A DNA stretch of 44,959 nucleotides from Spirochaetales bacterium (GTDB taxonomy: Bacteria > Spirochaetota > Spirochaetia > Treponematales > Treponemataceae): NCBI GenBank assembly GCA_016929605.1, contig JAFGIM010000151.1, positions 1 to 44,959 on the forward strand. Direction: 5' to 3'. A program made the translations under genes and the position numbers. Numbering within the stretch: position 1 is the stretch's first letter; the number at the start of each line of letters is the position of its first letter. The notes under the pieces are model-generated. The model worked only from the letters and a program-made list of their open reading frames with translations. It was not told the origin of the DNA and searched no databases. Of this stretch, positions 24,801 to 33,180 are shown piece after piece.

Positions 24801-25619
24801 GTGTACCGGATTGGACAATTTTCTCGCTTTACCAGAATTACCATTAAGGCCCTTAGATTCTACGAAGAAGAGCGCTTAATCACACCAAGCTGGACCGATC
24901 CGGTAACGGGTTATCGTTATTACACTACCGATCAACTTCCTCGCGCTCACAAAATTATGTCGCTACGGCAATGTGGTTTTTCCATTCCACAGATACGAAA
25001 TATACTGGCAGGAAAAAACATCGCCACCTATTTTGAAGAGCGAAAAAAGGAACTGGAAAAAGAAGTTCAAGAATCTTCCCGACAACTTTCCTCGATTATT
25101 AACTATATGGAAAGCCTTGGCAAAGATCCAACCAGTGTGTATGAAGTAGTAATAAAGGAACTTCCCCGAGTCTTGGTGTACAGCAAACGTATGATAGTAG
25201 AATCATATAATAGTTACTTTACCGTAATCCCCAAGATTGGCGAAGAAATCGCCGCGGCGAATCCTGATCTTGTTTGCGTTACTGATCCCCCATACTGCTT
25301 TATCATTTATCACGACGGTGAATACAGAGACCACGACATTGACATGGAATTCTGCGAAGCGGTTACCGATTGGGGGATTGCACCTCCAGGTATCGTTTTT
25401 AAAATAATGAACCACGTTCCTCGTGCTGCATGCATCCTTCACAGGGGCTCATACAATCGCCTTCCCTATGCCTATACAGCCGCATGTAAGTGGATCGAAG
25501 ACAATGGCTATCTTATAGCGGACAATCCCCGTGAATCGTATATCGACGGAATTTGGAACAAACCCAACGAGGATGACTGGCTTACAGAATTACAAATCCC
25601 CTTGGTTTCCAACTCTTAG
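24801..25619 (+). CDS. MerR family regulator with GyrI-like effector-binding domain
   Basis: Residues about 1-75 are a MerR winged helix (YRIGQFSRFTRITIKALRFYEEERLI, TGYRYYTTDQL), 80-110 the dimer coiled coil (YFEERKKELEKEVQESSRQL), and 120-272 a GyrI-like ligand domain, as in BmrR-type multidrug sensors. The GTG start has AGGAGG 8 bases upstream. It is the last gene of the ABC operon (11 bases after the permease), so it probably controls that exporter in response to its substrate. Confidence 0.87.
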   Translation: MYRIGQFSRFTRITIKALRFYEEERLITPSWTDPVTGYRYYTTDQLPRAHKIMSLRQCGFSIPQIRNILAGKNIATYFEERKKELEKEVQESSRQLSSIINYMESLGKDPTSVYEVVIKELPRVLVYSKRMIVESYNSYFTVIPKIGEEIAAANPDLVCVTDPPYCFIIYHDGEYRDHDIDMEFCEAVTDWGIAPPGIVFKIMNHVPRAACILHRGSYNRLPYAYTAACKWIEDNGYLIADNPRESYIDGIWNKPNEDDWLTELQIPLVSNS

Positions 25620-25630
25620 CAACAAGCTAC

Positions 25631-26593
25631 CTAAAAAATCCAGGTTAAGCTGGCAGCAAGCCGATAGAATTCAAAATCACGAGGATCATCCCGATCAACT
25701 TCTCTCATCTGATACCAATCATATTGTGTGCTTGAATCTGTATAATTTTTCTTGGTTCGAATCTGTGCTAATACACCAAGAGCGAGCTTATCCGAAAATA
25801 GATACTCTCCTGCAAGGCCAAGGGTAAAGCGGGAGTAAGAATCTCCCCACACCTCTTTTCCAGGAGTGTCGTACAATCTTTTTTCTTGTTCAAACACCAG
25901 TGCGATTACATTTAACTTAAAGGGCATCTGATAGCCAAGCACATGCGTCGCTAAATATGTCCATCCATTTCGCTCTTCCCCAATATCATGTTCATATTGC
26001 CAAGAATCATTTTTATCAGCACAGGTCAAAGCCCTATAACGCAGGGAATTAAAACTACGGAAAACTACATGAGTCCATTTCCCTGGATATAATGCACCCA
26101 GGTCAAACTGTACAGCAGCCCCCAATTGAGTCCCCCACACCATACCCATAAAGGGAGATCCTTCAAACCTTGCGCTACCATCTGGCTTACCAAGTCTATC
26201 AAGGCCGGGTTTATTAAAACTCACCCCGGACGCTAAAGGGATGTCCCATCCAGACCCTGCAAAACTTACCGCTGATATTTCAAACACTGCTAAAGGCTTC
26301 CAAACGGTTTCCAACATACCGTTTACAGAAACGGGAGATACGTCCGCGCTCAACACAAACCGAATGTTGTTTCCCTCCGTCAAGGCTGAATCCCCAACCA
26401 AAAAAGGAAAGATGAACTCACCGGCTACCCTGATTTGTGTTTCAGCTCGTGTAGTTAAACGAAAAGAAAGACTTACCTGATCAAGGACTCTCTCATCCGC
26501 AAACACGTATGTTGAAATACAAAACAGAATCAAGAAGTATATTTTTACATCACATAGTCTTTTTTTTACCTGGGGGAAACCCGAAAATTTCAT
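25631..26593 (-). CDS. Secreted, probably outer-membrane beta-barrel protein of unknown function
   Basis: After the ATG at 26593 (GGAG at 8 bases) comes a basic N-terminus and a hydrophobic stretch (IYFLILFCISTYVFA), a Sec signal peptide with a plausible AFA-type cleavage site before DERV. The mature part alternates polar and aromatic/hydrophobic residues (FRLTTRAETQIRVAGEFIFPF, SRFTLGLAGEYLFSDKLALGVLAQI), as expected for beta strands, and ends in SLTWIF with the C-terminal Phe common in barrels. No named family is recognised. It diverges from the flavoprotein gene and is convergent with the MerR gene. Confidence 0.7.
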   Translation of the reverse strand: MKFSGFPQVKKRLCDVKIYFLILFCISTYVFADERVLDQVSLSFRLTTRAETQIRVAGEFIFPFLVGDSALTEGNNIRFVLSADVSPVSVNGMLETVWKPLAVFEISAVSFAGSGWDIPLASGVSFNKPGLDRLGKPDGSARFEGSPFMGMVWGTQLGAAVQFDLGALYPGKWTHVVFRSFNSLRYRALTCADKNDSWQYEHDIGEERNGWTYLATHVLGYQMPFKLNVIALVFEQEKRLYDTPGKEVWGDSYSRFTLGLAGEYLFSDKLALGVLAQIRTKKNYTDSSTQYDWYQMREVDRDDPRDFEFYRLAASLTWIF

Positions 26594-26686
26594 ATACAAA
26601 CTCCATTTATATACTATCAAAAACCCGCTTTTTAATCGAGACTACCGCATAGGCAAGACTGCTGATAGAAGTTATACTGTCCTACC

Positions 26687-28306
26687 GTGAAATATGAATT
26701 AACCATTACCCTTTCTCCAGAAGACCAGGATAACCCTGAACGAATTACAGAAGCTCTTTTAAACGAGCTTACCAAGCAAAACGCTTCCCCGCGCCCACGC
26801 GCCACGGATATTACTGCCTATATTCTTCAAAAAAAATCCATAGATGCTCGTCATGGACGGATTAAGGTTTATCTTAAATACACTGTCTACATAGGCGAAA
26901 CGCCTTCAGCTTCTACACAAAACCTCGTTCCTGCCTGGCGACAAGCAGACCCTGCCAAGCAGGTTGTCATTGTTGGTTCTGGCCCCGCAGGTCTTTTTGC
27001 CGCCCTTACCTTGCTTGAGCAAGGTGTTACGCCAATAATCCTGGAACGAGGCAAGGAAACCCCAGAAAGAAAACGGGACATCGCAGATATCACGCGGCTT
27101 GGAAGCGTAAATCCGGACTCGAACTATTGTTTTGGAGAGGGAGGAGCGGGAACCTTCTCGGACGGTAAACTATACACACGTTCAAACAAACGTGGAGACA
27201 TCTCGCGCATTCTTTCAATCCTTCATCATCACGGAGCAGATGCCTCTATCTGTACCGAAGCTCATCCTCATATAGGAAGCGATCTGTTACCAGGTATTAT
27301 CAACGCTATCCGTGCCACAATTGTCAGTCACGGCGGAATCTTCAAGTTTAACACCCGATGCACCAACTTTATACACCACAAAGGTATTCTCAAAGGTGTA
27401 ATTGCAACCTCAGTAGATCACTCCGAAGAAATTCTGTGCGATTGTGTTATTTTGGCTTCTGGACACTCTGCGCGCGACATCTATCACATTCTATCTGATC
27501 TTGAAAATGACGAGGGTATACAAGGCCCTCTACTTGAGGCAAAAGGCTTTGCTATGGGAGTGCGGATTGAACACCCAAGAGACCATATCGATGCAATTCA
27601 ATATCATGGCAAACGATCCCAGCTCGATCTACCTGCAGCAAGCTACCGTCTCTCTGCGCAAATTCAAGAAAGAGGGGTGTACTCGTTCTGCATGTGTCCC
27701 GGAGGACTCATCGTTCCCAGTATGACCGAGGACGGCCTGCTCTGTGTAAATGGAATGTCCCCTTCTGGAAGAAACTCTCGTTGGTCAAATGCGGCTATAG
27801 TAGTTGAGATTCGAAGCGAAGATATTCCGACAGGGAAAGGCTGCGAAAAAGATGCCCTACGAGGGCTTTACTATCAAGTGGATTTTGAGCGAGAGGCTGC
27901 AAGACAAGGGAATAAGGCAGCAGCTCCAGCACAACGCCTTGTTGACTTTATAGACTCAAAACAGAGTACAAGCCTCCCCGAATCTTCCTACAGCCCTGGC
28001 TTAGTATCTTCCCGATTAGATCAATGGCTCCCCACTCATATACTAAGTCGCCTCGCCCCTGCATGTATGGAGTTTAATCGATTCATGAAGGGCTTTATCT
28101 CTCCCGAAGCTATTCTTGTTGCGCCGGAAACCAGAACCTCTTCTCCAGTTCGGATTCTTAGGGATCCACAGACCTGCGAGTCGCCAGCTCTTTCAGGGCT
28201 TTTCCCTGCAGGGGAAGGCTCCGGATACGCAGGGGGCATCGCATCTTCGGCAATGGATGGAGAAAAGGCCGCACGAGCGGTGTTGGCGAAAAAACACTGG
28301 CAATAA
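26687..28306 (+). CDS. FAD-dependent oxidoreductase (uncharacterised COG2509-like flavoprotein)
   Basis: The 539-residue protein has an N-terminal extension (about 1-95), then a dinucleotide-binding Rossmann motif VVIVGSGPAGLFAALTLLEQG with the acidic residue in ILERGKE. Further conserved stretches are NYCFGEGGAGTFSDGKLYTR, CVILASGHSARDIY, YSFCMCPGGLIVPS and, near the C-terminus, GLFPAGEGSGYAGGIASSAMDG. It belongs to the large flavoprotein group annotated as NAD(FAD)-utilising dehydrogenase; the substrate is unknown. The GTG start has no Shine-Dalgarno; TATACT ends eight bases upstream. It is convergent with the EAL gene with a one-base gap. Confidence 0.85.
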   Translation: MKYELTITLSPEDQDNPERITEALLNELTKQNASPRPRATDITAYILQKKSIDARHGRIKVYLKYTVYIGETPSASTQNLVPAWRQADPAKQVVIVGSGPAGLFAALTLLEQGVTPIILERGKETPERKRDIADITRLGSVNPDSNYCFGEGGAGTFSDGKLYTRSNKRGDISRILSILHHHGADASICTEAHPHIGSDLLPGIINAIRATIVSHGGIFKFNTRCTNFIHHKGILKGVIATSVDHSEEILCDCVILASGHSARDIYHILSDLENDEGIQGPLLEAKGFAMGVRIEHPRDHIDAIQYHGKRSQLDLPAASYRLSAQIQERGVYSFCMCPGGLIVPSMTEDGLLCVNGMSPSGRNSRWSNAAIVVEIRSEDIPTGKGCEKDALRGLYYQVDFEREAARQGNKAAAPAQRLVDFIDSKQSTSLPESSYSPGLVSSRLDQWLPTHILSRLAPACMEFNRFMKGFISPEAILVAPETRTSSPVRILRDPQTCESPALSGLFPAGEGSGYAGGIASSAMDGEKAARAVLAKKHWQ

Positions 28307-28307
28307 T

Positions 28308-30155
28308 TCAGGGAAGTATCGTGGGGCAGGGACACTCAGAAATTGGCGCCGGCTCAGACAGATAAAATCCCTGTAAAAAATCTATTTCCATATTTCTCAA
28401 CGACTCAAACACTTGAATATCTTCTACAAACTCCGCAACGGTTTTTTTGTTGGACTTCTTGCAAAAATGAATAATGCCCTCTACCAAAAGACGGGCATTA
28501 TCATCCGTTTTTATCTTGCGAATAAGAGAACCATCAATCTTGACTATATCAATGGGAAGATTTATCAAATTGCAATAATTTGAATAGCCCGTACCAAAAT
28601 CATCAATGGCAATCTTAAACCCATAATGTGATATATAATCTATAAACCAGATGCATTTATCCAACTCGACCAATTCATCACTTTCCAGAATTTCAAAAAT
28701 TATTTTTCCTTGTTTATGTCGAATCAATGAATACACTTCATCAACCAAGGTGATAAACGCTGGCCGAACAATATCTGTAATAGAAATATTGATTGAGATA
28801 TCAACATCGAATTCACATATAGCTTCTGCGGATTTACGTAAAATAAAATCAGTCAAATACTGATAAAACCCTGTCGATTTTGCCACATCCAAATAGGGGT
28901 AAATCGAAGAATACTCTCCATTTTTTTGTTTTATTCGTAACAGCGCTTCATACCAGACAATCTCTTTTCCATCAGAGGAAAATACCGGTTGAAACACGGC
29001 CTTAAAGCTGTGGTTTTCGCGATTGTTTATTAACTCGGTAAATCGAATTGCATAAATATAGGCGCTTTCTTTCTCTGTATTATCATTTTCAAAAATACAG
29101 ATTACCGAATGCCCGCGCTCTGCTTTCTTGAGTGCAACATCGGCACGAGATAGCGGGGTCTCGCAATCTCCCGGGCTTACTAGGGCTCCACCCACCCGAT
29201 ATACCAATTTAATTCTATCCCGTTCCCAGGGAAGAGACTCTAGCTCAAGGGATTGAACAACATCACTCAAGCGCTGAGAAGCATCAGCGATCGTTACATT
29301 CACGGATGTTTCAATTAAAATACCATATTCATTATACTTAAGCTGATAGGTGGTATACCCGTAGCGATGTTCATACTTTCTCAATTTTTGTGATGCAAAC
29401 TGCGAAATAATATCAGAAAACTCATAGCCAAACAGAGCTACCAGATTACTGAAGTTTTCAATTTTGATAATAGCAAATACATAACCCTTATCGCTTTGAA
29501 TACTATGGCACAGGGCTTCCTTGTTTGGCAAACCAGTAGTTGGATCAAAAACCAGCATGTCGGTAAGACGAGCGACGAGTGCTTCCTGGCGACGCTCTGA
29601 ATACCAGGCAAGAATAAAAATAATTACAGAGGTTGCAAGGGCGGATACAAGGGAATTTACATCGAATGCCTGATGGGACGTTAGTTCAAAGAAAGAACTA
29701 ATGGTATACGTGAGGAGGAAAACAACAAGAGATGCAAAATACCATATGGGCCCACGAACAGAGCCACGTAACTGGTTAGACAATACGGGTGCTACTGCAA
29801 GTAAAAAAACACATACCAGTTGACCGACAGGAATAAACAAGGAAAGTGATAATCCTGCTGATACCTGAATCAGGGAGATAAAAATCATTGCCTTGATTCG
29901 TTTGTATTTAATCAAGACAAATAATTCAAGGGCTAAAACAACAAATATCGTAAAGGACGCAATTAGCAGAAGCATATCTTTATGGATAACTGATGTAATG
30001 AACCAGGCAAGGGGAAGAACCAAACTTACCGCCCAGGTGCACAACATGAGGTAATATCGATATTGTCGCGTATCAGCTCTAATTGTCTGATACCACTGAG
30101 TTCTGCGATAATTAAAATGTCCTAGCCCAGTTTTTCTAAACTTCTTGTCCAGCAT
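28308..30155 (-). CDS. Membrane-bound EAL phosphodiesterase with degenerate GGDEF domain
   Basis: The 615-residue protein has about six N-terminal membrane helices (roughly 35-205). A GGDEF domain follows (about 215-350) whose signature is replaced by YNEYG, so diguanylate cyclase activity is not expected. The EAL domain (about 370-610) keeps the catalytic pattern: YEALLRI, SINISITD, IIFEILES, DDFGTGYS, VKIDGSLI, VAEFVED and LQGFYLSEP. It should hydrolyse cyclic di-GMP; the altered GGDEF may bind GTP as regulator. A TTGACA-17-TACTAT promoter ends eight bases before the ATG, with no Shine-Dalgarno. Confidence 0.88.
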   Translation of the reverse strand: MLDKKFRKTGLGHFNYRRTQWYQTIRADTRQYRYYLMLCTWAVSLVLPLAWFITSVIHKDMLLLIASFTIFVVLALELFVLIKYKRIKAMIFISLIQVSAGLSLSLFIPVGQLVCVFLLAVAPVLSNQLRGSVRGPIWYFASLVVFLLTYTISSFFELTSHQAFDVNSLVSALATSVIIFILAWYSERRQEALVARLTDMLVFDPTTGLPNKEALCHSIQSDKGYVFAIIKIENFSNLVALFGYEFSDIISQFASQKLRKYEHRYGYTTYQLKYNEYGILIETSVNVTIADASQRLSDVVQSLELESLPWERDRIKLVYRVGGALVSPGDCETPLSRADVALKKAERGHSVICIFENDNTEKESAYIYAIRFTELINNRENHSFKAVFQPVFSSDGKEIVWYEALLRIKQKNGEYSSIYPYLDVAKSTGFYQYLTDFILRKSAEAICEFDVDISINISITDIVRPAFITLVDEVYSLIRHKQGKIIFEILESDELVELDKCIWFIDYISHYGFKIAIDDFGTGYSNYCNLINLPIDIVKIDGSLIRKIKTDDNARLLVEGIIHFCKKSNKKTVAEFVEDIQVFESLRNMEIDFLQGFYLSEPAPISECPCPTILP

Positions 30156-30163
30156 GTGGATAA

Positions 30164-30192
30164 ATAGTATGGGTGACTCGCATATTTGTCAA
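30164..30192 (-). promoter_or_regulatory. Promoter of the EAL gene
   Basis: On the minus strand a perfect TTGACA (30187-30192), 17 bases, TACTAT (30164-30169), then eight bases to the ATG. It is one of the strongest promoters in the window and predicts an almost leaderless message. Confidence 0.65.
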
Positions 30193-30230
30193 CAATTTCT
30201 CCATTATCAACAAAATGAATGGGGGATATC

Positions 30231-30262
30231 AAAAAAAAAGGGGATTGCCTTGGGCAATCCCC
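30231..30262 (-). terminator. Intrinsic terminator of the M16 protease gene
   Basis: On the minus strand a perfect 10-bp stem GGGGATTGCC / GGCAATCCCC with a 3-base loop is followed by a long T run, 26 bases after the protease stop codon. Confidence 0.9.
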
Positions 30263-30287
30263 GCTAACACACACGATACAATCAGTA

Positions 30288-33098
30288 TTATTTCCCGGCG
30301 GGAACTAGATATGCTTCAACCCGCTGATCATTTTTGAAAAAACGGCGAGCCATATCTCTAAGCTGCTCTCCACTAAGTCGGGATAGGACCTCGTCAGTAT
30401 TACCAATAGTGCTAAGGTCTCTTCCCCTCATTAATTCCTGGGTTATTCGATAATGCCAGAATCGGTTGTTTTGCAATCCGCTTTCCTGACTTCTTCGATA
30501 GGTTTCCCTCAGCTTTAGCAAATATGACTCAGGAATCGGATCTCCCTTAAGCCAGTCAAGCTGTTCCAGTATTGCTTGTACCAACTGTTCCTCTCGACCC
30601 GGCTCACAACCAAACTCAATACCTATCAGATATCTGGGTAATGGATATGAGGTAATCATACCGCTTACTTGCACCCCATAGGTACCACTTAGTTCCTCTC
30701 GCACTACTTCCCTTAAGCGAATATCCATAAGTAAGGTAAACAGGTCAAATAGATCGTAGTCTATTTCCTTTTTCCCTACCTTTCCGCCAAATCCAAGAAA
30801 TACGGAAGATTTCTCCTCCAGGCCCATGGAAATACGTTCTTTAACAATCTTTTTAGGGAACGCCGGTTTTACTGCTTTCGCTTTTTCCTTCTTCCCCGTT
30901 GCAGGCAAGGTTGCAATATAGCGTTCGCAATACTCTTTAAGAATTGTTTTATCAAAACTACCAGTAAACACAAAGGTAAAATCATCTGCGCCGGCAAATC
31001 GTTGACGATAGATTTGTTCTGCTATGGTCCTGTCCATTCGTGAGACAAAATCGCTTGTCAGGTTGGATTGACGAATTGAATCCCCCCACATCAATCTTGT
31101 TTTCAAATCCGCAAATACCTGGGCAGGGACGGAAGATCGATTTTTCGCAACTGTTTCAAGCTGCGCATATAATGCAGCCCAGCCCTTCTCCGAAAAATCA
31201 GGTGCCATGAATTGTAGATGTACTAACTGAAAAAGTGTTTCAAGGTCTTCTACGGATGAATATCCAGACAAACCTTCGTAACTTTCTTCTGCCCATGCCT
31301 GCACAGATACTGATTTTCCGGCAAGTTTCTTTTTTAGAGCTGTAGGAGAAAATCCGTTTATACCGGACATTTCAACATAGTCAGGAGCAAAAGCTGCCGA
31401 CGGAAATTCGGCGTCGCTAACCAACGAGGTGCCGCCGCCGCTAAATGCTCCAAAATGAATTTCGTTCTCCTTAAATGTAGTGGGAAAAAGAACAACAGTT
31501 GCCCCGTTTGACAAGGTCCATTGTATAACACCCTTATCTCCCAAAGACTTTGTCTTGATAACGGAGCCAATTTTTTTAGTTCCATCTGGCTCACTAAATA
31601 AGGGGCGAGATAAGTCTTCTTCAACATATGGTTCAATAGGAACAGGGCTTTGCCATTTTTGCCATGTCTCCAGCAACTCATTCTCTGCGGGTATGTCTGG
31701 GGATTGCTCGGGTGCGGTTACAAAAAGGAGTGTCCCACGGCGGGTAAACCTTCCTTTTATGGACTCAAGAAGCTCTTCTCGCGTTATTGTAGGAATTATT
31801 TCCTGATGCAATCGGTAGCGCTCATCAAGAGAAGGGAAAGCATCTCCTGAAAGCATTGAAGACAACAATGATCCCGCCCTTGCCGCTGAATGCGTCTTGT
31901 CCCGATCCAACCAAAGCTGTTTAATCCTGTCTAAAGAGCTTGCCTTTTCTCGCTCAAGTTCTGCATCAGTCGCCCCAAAAAGAATATACCGGTCAAGTTC
32001 AGTTAAAAGAAGAGTAAAAGATTCATTAAACCTTTCTGCCGAAGGAACCATCGCCACATAAGAAAACTGTGTCTGCCGTAAAATTCTTCTAACACCATTT
32101 TCGCTAGCCAAGAACAATGGATTGGCTTCATAGGTTTTCTCGGATAGCCGCTTATTTAAAATAGACACCGCAAGCGATTCTACTGTTCGCTTCCGATAAT
32201 CTTCAAGAGTCCGCAATCGTTGAGCCGGGAACTGCTCCAGAATTTGAACTGTCGTATATGAAATTTCAGGATCACGGATAACCAATACGGCCGGATCCAT
32301 TTGAAGAGGAACTGGATACTCCTGTTTAGCTCGGGTCGCTTTACTTGCAGGAACTGTTGACAGCGCCTTATTGATGGCCTTATTCATTGAATCCACGTCA
32401 AAATCACCCACGGCAATAACTGACATATGGTCGCTACGGTACCAATCCCGATAAAAATCCATAATTCGCTCACGGGAAATAGTCCTTACAATCTCTGGAT
32501 CTCCTATAGGCCTTCTTAGAGCATAGCGGGAATCGCGAAAAAGAAGCGGAATCTGCTTGTCTTGAACTCGCCCATTAGCCCCCCGACCCATTCGCCATTC
32601 TTCTATCACAACTCCTCGTTCTTTATCCAGCTCATCTGGATCAAAGGTTATTGCACAAGCCCAATCATGTAATACCAAAAGGGACTTTTCTATAATTGCA
32701 GGATTATCTGCGGGGATTTCCAACATATATACAGTTTCATCAAAAGAGGTATACGCATTAACCTCAGGGCCAAAGGCCATACCAATTGACTCAAAATAAT
32801 CAATCAATTCATTTTTCTTGAAATTAGCTGTTCCATTAAAGGCCATGTGCTCAATCAGATGAGCAATGCCAGATTGATCATCATCCTCCAGCACAGAACC
32901 TGCTCGAACTGCCAAACGGAGCATAATCCGGTTAGCAGGCTCCTTGTTTTCTATCAGATGAACGGTCATTCCATTGTCTAAAACAGAACTAATTACAGAA
33001 GGATCTTCTGCTATTAGGGCACTGTCTTGGGCGGGCAAACCGACCAACAAGCTACAAAGGAACACAGCTAAAAATAAAGCAAACCTAATAGAGCGCAT
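30288..33098 (-). CDS. M16 family zinc metallopeptidase, secreted (PqqL/pitrilysin-like)
   Basis: The 936-residue protein starts with a signal peptide (MRSIRFALFLAVFLCSLLVGLPAQ), so it acts outside the inner membrane. The N-terminal half holds the inverted zinc motif HLIEHMAFNGT (HxxEH, about residue 85) and the distal Glu region ERGVVIEEWR. The second half (about 500-936) is the homologous inactive domain that closes the chamber. Such enzymes degrade peptides and small unfolded proteins. The ATG at 33098 has GAGG upstream; the track start is a GTG two codons earlier. It lies behind the chemoreceptor's terminator, with TATACT just before it as possible -10, and ends at its own terminator. Confidence 0.9.
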   Translation of the reverse strand: MRSIRFALFLAVFLCSLLVGLPAQDSALIAEDPSVISSVLDNGMTVHLIENKEPANRIMLRLAVRAGSVLEDDDQSGIAHLIEHMAFNGTANFKKNELIDYFESIGMAFGPEVNAYTSFDETVYMLEIPADNPAIIEKSLLVLHDWACAITFDPDELDKERGVVIEEWRMGRGANGRVQDKQIPLLFRDSRYALRRPIGDPEIVRTISRERIMDFYRDWYRSDHMSVIAVGDFDVDSMNKAINKALSTVPASKATRAKQEYPVPLQMDPAVLVIRDPEISYTTVQILEQFPAQRLRTLEDYRKRTVESLAVSILNKRLSEKTYEANPLFLASENGVRRILRQTQFSYVAMVPSAERFNESFTLLLTELDRYILFGATDAELEREKASSLDRIKQLWLDRDKTHSAARAGSLLSSMLSGDAFPSLDERYRLHQEIIPTITREELLESIKGRFTRRGTLLFVTAPEQSPDIPAENELLETWQKWQSPVPIEPYVEEDLSRPLFSEPDGTKKIGSVIKTKSLGDKGVIQWTLSNGATVVLFPTTFKENEIHFGAFSGGGTSLVSDAEFPSAAFAPDYVEMSGINGFSPTALKKKLAGKSVSVQAWAEESYEGLSGYSSVEDLETLFQLVHLQFMAPDFSEKGWAALYAQLETVAKNRSSVPAQVFADLKTRLMWGDSIRQSNLTSDFVSRMDRTIAEQIYRQRFAGADDFTFVFTGSFDKTILKEYCERYIATLPATGKKEKAKAVKPAFPKKIVKERISMGLEEKSSVFLGFGGKVGKKEIDYDLFDLFTLLMDIRLREVVREELSGTYGVQVSGMITSYPLPRYLIGIEFGCEPGREEQLVQAILEQLDWLKGDPIPESYLLKLRETYRRSQESGLQNNRFWHYRITQELMRGRDLSTIGNTDEVLSRLSGEQLRDMARRFFKNDQRVEAYLVPAGK

Positions 33099-33113
33099 GA
33101 ACACCTCGTCAGT

Positions 33114-33152
33114 ATAAAAAAATAGGACGCAGACACTGTAGCATCTGCATCC
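33114..33152 (-). terminator. Intrinsic terminator of the dCache chemoreceptor gene
   Basis: On the minus strand GGATGCAGA / TCTGCGTCC (9 pairs, one G-T) with a 10-base loop is followed by TATTTTTTT. The next bases, TATACT, may serve as -10 box for the protease gene. Confidence 0.75.
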
Positions 33153-33180
33153 CTAGTATAACAATAGAACCGTGAATTAA

